17,725 nt of DNA from Prasinococcaceae sp. CCMP 1430 (lineage: Eukaryota > Prasinodermophyta > Palmophyllophyceae > Prasinococcales > Prasinococcaceae): assembly GCA_013416795.1 (NCBI GenBank), contig RQSC01000014.1:467974-485698 (forward strand), written 5' to 3'. The notes under the pieces are model-generated. The model searched no databases, was not told the DNA's origin, and saw nothing but the letters and a program-made list of their open reading frames with translations. The translations under genes were made by a program, and so were the position numbers. This document shows positions 12,365-17,725 of this stretch, piece after piece. Numbering within the stretch: position 1 is the first letter of the stretch; each line of letters starts with the position of its first letter.

Positions 12365-14851
12365 ATGTCCACCCCCGACGGCGCCGCGGCGCCCGCCGCG
12401 GCGGTGGCGATGACAGCCGGCGAGAACGCCGCGGGCGAGGTCGTCGCGTCGGTCGAGGAGACGAATCGCGTGCGCGCGCTCTTGGGGCTGAAGCCGCTCG
12501 ACATGGGGGGTGCACGCGGCGCGGCAGGCGGCGGCGCGGACCGGGGCCTCAAGGAGGGCGAGGTGGCGGTGGACTGGGAGGCGCGCAGAGCTGAGCAGAG
12601 TGCCGAGGAGCTGCGCGCGCGCGTTGCCAAGGCGCGCCAGCGCCGCGAGGTCGACGCCAAGTTCGCGGGCGTCAAGGGGCTCGGCGAGGCGTCGGATGAC
12701 GAGGACGGCGGCAGTGGCGGTGGCGACAGCGCGGCGGCGTGGGTCGCCAAGTCGCGGGCCGAGGGCGCGAAGAAGGAGCAGGAAAGGCAGCGAAAGGAAC
12801 GCGAGCAGGCCGAGCGAATGGCCGCCATGCTTGCGGAGCAGGACGAGGGCAGCGACAGCGATGCGGACGACGTTGGCGCGGGGGTTTCCGCGCCGCCTGT
12901 TGCGGCAGGCGCTACGTACACGTCGCGTGATCTTGCGGGGCTGAAGGTGACGCATGGCGGCGACGCCATGAAGGAGGGCCAGACCATTGTGCTGACCCTC
13001 AAGGACACGGGCGTCCTGGACACTGGAGACGATGGCGAGCTCGCCGTCAACGACGAGGAGGATGAGCTCGAAAATGTTCGCATGGCCGAGCTCGACAAGC
13101 AGGCGAAGGCCAAGCGCGAGGCCAAGCCGCTGCCCAAGAGCGTCTACGTGGACAAGTTTGCAGAGGAGGACGCAGCGGGTGGCGGCGGCGGCGGCGTGCT
13201 GGCAAAGTACGACACCGTCATTGAGGGCGGCGAGGAGGCCGACGGCGGGATGCAGCTGGGCGCAGACGGGGGCGTGGCGGCAGAAGAGGCAGCACGCCGC
13301 GCCGAGGTCAAGCGCAAGCTCGCTGGCGGCCTCCCGCAGCCGGGCTCCGCCGCCGAGACTCTCGATACCGAGATGAAGCAGGCGAGCGAGTTTTACACCG
13401 AGAAGGAGATGGCGTCATTCCGCAAGCCAAAGAAAGAGAAGAAGAAGAAGAAGAAGATCCGATCCAGGCGACTCGCCGCGGACGACCTGGAGGCGATCGT
13501 GGCCGAGGAGGGCGGCCTGCCCTCGGCTGGCACTGGGCTTGGCTCCCGCAAGGACAGCGCCGCGCGGCGAAAGGAGCAAGCCCAGGCCTCGAAACGAGGC
13601 GTCGCCGCGCAGAACTACGCGCAGGCGCGGGCGAAGGCGGAGGACAGGGCCAAGGTGTTGCGCGAAGAAGGCCGCGTCGCGGCCGCTCGTATGGCTCCCG
13701 AGGCCAGTGTTCCACCACCGGCAGACATCGACGAGGAAGAAGCAGATGAGGACGAGCTTGCCGCTAGCATCGAGCGCGCGCGCCTCGCTAAGATCAAGGC
13801 TTCTGGCGCTCAGCGAGACGCCGCCGCGAGGGTCGCAGCCCGCGTGGAAAGCATCAACAAGGCCGACGAAGAAGCGGGAACCGCGGCCGGCGGAGGCGGC
13901 CCCGATGGCGTCGCGGTGAAGACCGAGGAGGGCGACGGGCTGGTGTTCACCTCCACCACTGAGTTCGTCAGGTCCATTGTCGACGAGGAGGAGGATAAGG
14001 ACATCAAGCCCACGATCGTGCCCGAGGCCGAGGCACCACATGAGCAAGAGCCCAACGTCGGCGGACGCGAAGACACCCAGATGGACGACATGGATGAGGG
14101 CGAAATCCCTGCGGATGGCGGCGAGGCTGAGGGAGGCCAGCGTTCAGCCCAAGGCGAGGAAGGAGCAGGCGCAGAAGCAACCATGGGCGCGGGCGTCGCC
14201 GTTGCTTCTCGCCGCAAGGGCCTCGCGGGTGCGCTCGAGATGTTGCGTGGGAGCGGCGCGCTCGGTGCAGACGCCAAGACTACTCTCGGCGTATCCGGCC
14301 GCCGCAATGAGCTCAAGGGCCACGCAGCTCAGGCACTCAAGGACCGCATCGGAGATGCCAACGACCGTGTCCGCCTGGAGCGCTACGACGAATTCGGCAG
14401 GGTGATGACCCCGAAGGAGGCATTCCGTGAGCTCTGCCACCGCTTTCACGGCAAGGCGCCTGGCAAGAAAAGGATGGCCAAGCGGCTCAAGCAGTACAGG
14501 GACGAGCAGGCGCGTCTCAATGCCACGACGGTGAACTCAGCCGCCCAGCAGATGGAGGCGCTCCGCAAGGCGAACGAGGCCCGCCAAGCGCCCTTCCAGG
14601 TGTTATCGGGCAAGGTCAATGCAGGGCAATCCTCGGACTTCCACGTTGTGATGGAGAAAGACGCTGGCGACACCCTCGTGGGTGCGGGGGAAGCGAACCA
14701 ACCGTTCCTGCGCGACGCAGGCGCCTCCGCGGCCGGTGGTGGGACTGCGGGCGGCTCCGGTGGGTGGACTCAGGTCGCGCAGGGCGAGACTGGCAAGGCC
14801 AAGCTCATGTCGGACATCCCTGTCGCCAAGCGCGCGCGCACGGACCAGTGA
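12365..14851 (+). CDS. SART1: U4/U6.U5 tri-snRNP protein SART1 (Snu66)
   Basis: SART1/Snu66 is a nuclear tri-snRNP component needed for spliceosome activation. The 828-residue protein is highly charged and largely coiled or disordered, as in the family. Landmarks in order are ETNRVRALLGLKPL (about 32-45), YVDKFAEEDA (about 260) followed by KYDTVIEG, and FRKPKKEKKKKKKIRSRRL (about 352-370). Then come GLVFTSTTEFVRSI (about 525), EGEIP in an acidic stretch, and the conserved RYDEFGRVMTPKEAFRELCH with RFHGKAPGKKRMAKRLKQY (about 673-710). It ends near PFQVLSGK and a basic tail. The ATG at 12365 is the first in frame; earlier in-frame sequence opens with GTG and is Arg/Ala-rich. It appears to be a single exon despite its length, and is divergent from DCP2. 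Confidence 0.94.
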   Translation: MSTPDGAAAPAAAVAMTAGENAAGEVVASVEETNRVRALLGLKPLDMGGARGAAGGGADRGLKEGEVAVDWEARRAEQSAEELRARVAKARQRREVDAKFAGVKGLGEASDDEDGGSGGGDSAAAWVAKSRAEGAKKEQERQRKEREQAERMAAMLAEQDEGSDSDADDVGAGVSAPPVAAGATYTSRDLAGLKVTHGGDAMKEGQTIVLTLKDTGVLDTGDDGELAVNDEEDELENVRMAELDKQAKAKREAKPLPKSVYVDKFAEEDAAGGGGGGVLAKYDTVIEGGEEADGGMQLGADGGVAAEEAARRAEVKRKLAGGLPQPGSAAETLDTEMKQASEFYTEKEMASFRKPKKEKKKKKKIRSRRLAADDLEAIVAEEGGLPSAGTGLGSRKDSAARRKEQAQASKRGVAAQNYAQARAKAEDRAKVLREEGRVAAARMAPEASVPPPADIDEEEADEDELAASIERARLAKIKASGAQRDAAARVAARVESINKADEEAGTAAGGGGPDGVAVKTEEGDGLVFTSTTEFVRSIVDEEEDKDIKPTIVPEAEAPHEQEPNVGGREDTQMDDMDEGEIPADGGEAEGGQRSAQGEEGAGAEATMGAGVAVASRRKGLAGALEMLRGSGALGADAKTTLGVSGRRNELKGHAAQALKDRIGDANDRVRLERYDEFGRVMTPKEAFRELCHRFHGKAPGKKRMAKRLKQYRDEQARLNATTVNSAAQQMEALRKANEARQAPFQVLSGKVNAGQSSDFHVVMEKDAGDTLVGAGEANQPFLRDAGASAAGGGTAGGSGGWTQVAQGETGKAKLMSDIPVAKRARTDQ

Positions 14852-15406
14852 AGCCGCCGATGCTGTACGCAGTAATGGTAGAGGATGCACAATGCGCGCT
14901 CTTGCGCGTCAGTGAGCTAGAGAGGCGATCCTCGAGCGGGTCATCTCCGAGCCGCGTGCGCAGCTGATCTACTCGAAAACCTTGTCCCTACCGGTCGCGA
15001 TGCTGTCCGCGTCTGGGACGAGCTGCATGCCCAAGACGCTGCCGGAGGCTGGCGCGGCGTCGGCGCGTCCCTCTTGCGACGGTCGCGAGATGCGCATGAC
15101 GATGCTCCGTTGGGTCATCGAAGATCCACGCATGCGCGGCTCGTCGCTTCGCGTAAAACATACAAGTGCGAGCGTCGTCGCATCGTGGCCACGCTGGCCA
15201 ACGGACGCGCTAATGGCAACCACACCGCGTGCGGACGCCCCCTCTCCCTTGCGCCTCTGCGCCCTCGCGCGCGAGCGCCCCGCAGCCGGCCCTCGCTCGC
15301 ACCCCTTCGCGCGCGTGCGCCCGCTCGCGGCTTCTGTGCCCTTTCGAGACATCGCTCTGTCTCGCTCCCCCTTCTCGCTCTGCGCGCGCCCTCACGCGTG
15401 CGCGCG
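14852..15406. other. Intergenic region between SART1 and the R3H gene
   Basis: This 555-bp gap contains the SART1 3' region and the R3H-SUZ promoter/leader. The proximal part (about 14852-15190) has ordinary base composition, while 15235-15400 is C/G-rich with repeated GCGCG. The one plausible coding frame is on the minus strand (14969-15352), listed separately. A competing plus frame from 14982 lacks an ATG near its start and does not match the R3H frame. Confidence 0.4.
14969..15352 (-). CDS. Possible small protein, 127 aa, unknown
   Basis: This ORF has a true ATG and lies head-to-head with the R3H gene, 54 bp from its start. The first half is Arg/Gly/Ala-rich and unconvincing. The second half, from about residue 65, has balanced composition and GC-ending codons (for example GSVLGMQLVPDADSIATGRD). 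No domain is recognised. It may be a small gene, the last exon of a minus-strand gene, or chance. Confidence 0.25.
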   Translation of the reverse strand: MSRKGTEAASGRTRAKGCERGPAAGRSRARAQRRKGEGASARGVVAISASVGQRGHDATTLALVCFTRSDEPRMRGSSMTQRSIVMRISRPSQEGRADAAPASGSVLGMQLVPDADSIATGRDKVFE

Positions 15407-16738
15407 ATGGCGGCGTGCTGGGAGGATGCGGATGCGGTGCTGCCTGCCGTGGGCGTCAGCGCGGGGATGCCCCCCGCCCTGGACGCGACGCTGGCAGCGG
15501 CGCTTGCCGACACCGCGCACCGCCCGACGCTGCTCAGGCTGGACGCCGAACTGCGCAAGTTCGTCAACATGAGCGCGCGCACGAGCTGCACGTTGCCCGC
15601 GGCGCTCAGTGCGCACCACCGCGCGTGCGCGGCAGCGATCGCGGAAACTTGCGGCCTCGCCACACAAGAGGTGGACGCGCCAAGCGGAGGGACAAAGCTG
15701 TCGATAAGCAAGACCCCACAGACACACTGCCCGCCGTGGAAGCTCGCCGATGTCATCGCCGCGCCCGTAGCCGCCCACGCGACACCAGGAGATGCGACTG
15801 CCATCAATCCGCTGCCTGCTCAGCAGCCGGCGGTGATGATGCAACGGCGCACAGGACGCGGAACCTCTCCCGGCGGCGCCGGACCGCAGGGCCGGGGCGC
15901 TACGAGCATAGCGGGCCGTGGGCCCCCGCGGCGAACACTCTCGGGGCGTTCCCTCGAGGAGCGAGAGGCGGAGTACGCGAGGGCACGTCAGCGCCTGCTG
16001 GGCAGCGGAGACGGGGATGACGGGGATGGCGAGGGCGCGGATGGCACGGGCGCGGGCAGCGCCGATGCATGCGGAGGCGCGGGTGACGGTGGCGAAGCGC
16101 TCGTCGACGAGCACCCGCACGAAGCCGCGCACGGTCAGCAGAGTCAACAGCGCCCTGGCAACTGGGGGAATAGCGATGGCTTTGGCTTGCCTGGCTTGGA
16201 TGGAGGCGGCGGCAGCGGCAGCGGCAGCGGCAGCGGCGACGCCGGCAGCGGCGGGGGAGGAGGGCATCAGCGGAGCCGCAAGGCAATCTTTCGTGATCGC
16301 GCCTCCGAGCGTCTCGACCCTGAGTTTCGCCGGCAGCCGTCGCGAGCGCAGCAGCATCAGCAGCATCAGCAGCAGTACTACGCGCACCATTTTTACGAGC
16401 AGCAGTTCTACGCGCAAGGGCACAACTCCGCGTACGGATACGACGTTGGCCAGGTCATGCTTGGCGTGCCGGGGGTGCCAGGCGTGCAGGGCGTGGCCAT
16501 GCCGTACGACTACGCGGCGGAGTACCCCACGCTCGCCGCCGCCAGCAACGGCGCCGTGGTGGGCGGCATCCCCCAGCCATCGCCCTGGGACACGGCGACG
16601 CAAGGCACTGCTCAGGTCGCACGCGCGCCACAGTACGACCAGGGTGGGGCGGGCGCCATGGGCGGCGTGCGGCCGGTCCAGGCGCCAGACGCAGCGCAAT
16701 ACGCGCCGCAGCACGGGCTGCCGCGGCCATCGGAGTAG
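15407..16738 (+). CDS. R3H-SUZ domain RNA-binding protein
   Basis: R3H and SUZ domains together mark single-stranded nucleic-acid-binding proteins such as the R3HDM/ARPP21 group, usually cytoplasmic and tied to mRNA control. The 443-residue protein has an R3H domain at about 40-104. It includes LLRLDAELRKFVN, the helix with Arg72, CGLATQEVD, and LSISKTPQT like the family's IxKT-xxT. The SUZ motif RTLSGRSLEEREAEYARARQ lies at about 176-195. The usual His four residues after the Arg is Ala76. The rest is disordered: Gly/Asp-rich, a (GS)n run, a Gln/His/Tyr-rich segment (about 325-355) and a Gly/Pro/Tyr-rich tail, typical of condensate-forming proteins. Start is the ATG at 15407; upstream in-frame sequence lacks coding character. 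It converges on the zinc-finger gene. Confidence 0.85.
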   Translation: MAACWEDADAVLPAVGVSAGMPPALDATLAAALADTAHRPTLLRLDAELRKFVNMSARTSCTLPAALSAHHRACAAAIAETCGLATQEVDAPSGGTKLSISKTPQTHCPPWKLADVIAAPVAAHATPGDATAINPLPAQQPAVMMQRRTGRGTSPGGAGPQGRGATSIAGRGPPRRTLSGRSLEEREAEYARARQRLLGSGDGDDGDGEGADGTGAGSADACGGAGDGGEALVDEHPHEAAHGQQSQQRPGNWGNSDGFGLPGLDGGGGSGSGSGSGDAGSGGGGGHQRSRKAIFRDRASERLDPEFRRQPSRAQQHQQHQQQYYAHHFYEQQFYAQGHNSAYGYDVGQVMLGVPGVPGVQGVAMPYDYAAEYPTLAAASNGAVVGGIPQPSPWDTATQGTAQVARAPQYDQGGAGAMGGVRPVQAPDAAQYAPQHGLPRPSE

Positions 16739-16918
16739 GCACGTGCGCGGCGCCGCTCCGTCAATGGGCCGGGCGAATGGGAGGGAGGCGCCGCCTCCCT
16801 CCGACGGCAATCTGCGCCTGCTGGCGCTGCAACCCGCCTCTTGTAGACTATTCCTTTAGACTAGCTGATTAATGTCTATGTCCACGACGCGGCCGCGACC
16901 TGAGCCGAGTACGCGCGC
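16739..16918. terminator. Convergent 3' region of the R3H-SUZ and zinc-finger genes
   Basis: This 180-bp gap between two stops carries TTGTAGACTA (16841-16850) and TAGACTAGCTGATTA (16857-16871). They resemble the motif found 22 bp after the METTL5 stop. They may mark 3' processing for one or both genes, which is inferred from position only. Confidence 0.3.
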
Positions 16919-17503
16919 CTACTTGCCGTCCATGCGTGGCCTGCGACTGGGCGGCGCGTCGCCGGGCTTGAAGGACTCGGGCAGGAACGCGGCGTTGCCG
17001 GCGGCGCCGCCAACCCACCCAAGCATAGGCGAGTCGCAGACGATGCCCTCGCTCTTCCTGCCGCCCACGGTGGTCTTCTTGACTACCACTTCGTCGCCCT
17101 TTTGGGTGATAGTGGCGCCCACAGTCGCAATGCACACGCGCTGTCCCTCGGCCATGTACGGCGCACTCGTCACAACGTTCAGTGGCTCGCCTGCCCCGAC
17201 GTCTACGGTGATCGCGGAGAGCTTGCCAGCGAGCTCCTCGACCGCCTCAATTTGGCCTACCTTGAATCCCTTGAATCGCTGCTGCTCATCCTCCTCACCC
17301 TCGTCGTCATCGCCTCCGCCGGGGCGCGCGGGCCGCGGCGCCTCGCACGCCAGGCACTTCTCCTCCGCCGCCTCCTCACCCTCGTGCTCGTACATGCACT
17401 CCGGACACGTCCACGCCTCGGGCGCGGCGGCCGCCGCCTCCGCCGCCGGCTCGGCTGCGGCCGCCGCGGCCTTCTTGGCGGCCTTCTTGTCCTTGCGTGG
17501 CAT
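16919..17503 (-). CDS. RanBP2-type zinc finger plus tRNA-binding OB-fold protein
   Basis: From the ATG at 17503 the protein is 194 residues. After a Lys/Ala-rich leader comes a four-Cys finger at residues 31-57: WTCPEC and KCLACEAPRP, with Cys33, 36, 50 and 53. This resembles the RanBP2 type, but the middle spacing is 13 residues rather than the usual 10 or so. An acidic linker (DDDEGEEDEQQ) leads to about 78-182, which resembles the EMAP/Arc1/MetRS-C tRNA-binding OB-fold. Matching segments are FKVGQIEAVEE, KLSAITVDVGAGEPLNVVT, RKSEGIVCDSP and a closing FKPGDAPP. Such domains bind tRNA non-specifically in trans to synthetases, so a role in tRNA or synthetase handling is inferred. The ORF upstream of 17503 is Ala/Pro-rich leader without a better start. 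Confidence 0.72.
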   Translation of the reverse strand: MPRKDKKAAKKAAAAAAEPAAEAAAAAPEAWTCPECMYEHEGEEAAEEKCLACEAPRPARPGGGDDDEGEEDEQQRFKGFKVGQIEAVEELAGKLSAITVDVGAGEPLNVVTSAPYMAEGQRVCIATVGATITQKGDEVVVKKTTVGGRKSEGIVCDSPMLGWVGGAAGNAAFLPESFKPGDAPPSRRPRMDGK

Positions 17504-17725
17504 CGTGGCAGCGGCGGCGCTCCCAGGTGCGGGGCGCGGGTGGCGCTGAGGGGAGGGGGGCGGCGCGCGTGCGAGGTGTGGGGCCCAGGCGCCGGCGGCC
17601 GTTTTTTCGTCGCATTTCAGAGGGATTTCTTTCTGAAAATGTTTTTTTTGTGCGGCGGCGGCTGCCCCCACCAGCCGCCGGTGCGCCGCGCGGCGCCCCA
17701 CTGGGTGCGCGCCTGCCGCCGCGGC
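17504..17725 (-). promoter_or_regulatory. Upstream region of the zinc-finger gene, with AT pocket
   Basis: This is the 5' flank of the minus-strand gene up to the window end. An AT-richer pocket at about 17600-17650 contains T runs and an inverted repeat TTTCAG (17615-17620) / CTGAAA (17633-17638) with a 12-nt loop. It is the likely core promoter. No other gene is visible. Confidence 0.4.

Noticed and set aside
15392-16810. 472-residue minus-strand ORF antisense to the R3H-SUZ gene
   Set aside because: Arg/Leu/Ala/His-rich shadow of a gene with clear domains on the plus strand.
17615-17638. TTTCAG/CTGAAA hairpin as a regulatory RNA structure
   Set aside because: Six pairs with a 12-nt loop in an AT-rich pocket is easily met by chance.

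Overview
The window is nuclear DNA from a eukaryote, very GC-rich (roughly 70% by eye) and gene-dense. It shows spliceosomal introns, spliceosome, snoRNP and mRNA-decapping proteins, and no prokaryotic operons or ribosome binding sites. A RETICULATA-type membrane domain (a plastid-envelope family of plants and algae) and TTTAGGG-like motifs near 6353-6405 point to a photosynthetic microalga. The lineage (green picoalga, haptophyte, pelagophyte or other) cannot be fixed from the sequence alone.

Layout. 33-1923 (+): a probable three-exon gene for an acidic single-pass membrane protein with 25-residue Pro/Ala repeats and a coiled-coil tail; the reading frame is broken by an extra 8 bp in one repeat. 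2290-3972 (+): NAF1, the H/ACA snoRNP assembly factor. 4109-6058 (-): two ACT-like domains fused to a RETICULATA-like membrane domain, with an unresolved N-terminus. 6121-6509: an AT-rich island and telomere-like repeats. 6510-8573 (-): three TPR blocks fused to a metallophosphoesterase. 8658-8894 (+): a small tail-anchored protein. 9070-9378 (-): a UBX-domain exon lacking a start codon. 9552-10313 (+): METTL5. 10502-11826 (-): DCP2. 12365-14851 (+): SART1/Snu66. 15407-16738 (+): an R3H-SUZ protein. 16919-17503 (-): a RanBP2-type zinc finger joined to a tRNA-binding OB-fold.

Six of the eleven supported genes act on RNA: snoRNP assembly, 18S rRNA methylation, decapping, tri-snRNP, R3H-SUZ, and tRNA-binding-like. 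They do not form an operon. Genes alternate in strand with short divergent promoters (84 bp between the TPR-phosphoesterase and tail-anchor genes, 538 bp between DCP2 and SART1) and short convergent 3' ends. The few introns are 67-122 nt with a recurring GTGCG donor and CGCAG or GGCAG acceptor.

The most interesting points are the ACT-ACT-RETICULATA fusion, the competing 5' splice sites that decide whether DCP2 keeps its C-terminal tail, the zinc finger/tRNA-binding protein, the orphan UBX exon, and the frame-switching repeat in the first gene. Three genes (first gene, RETICULATA gene, DCP2) have frame conflicts of 1 to 8 nt. These could be assembly indels, allelic differences or unrecognised splicing, and transcript reads would settle them.
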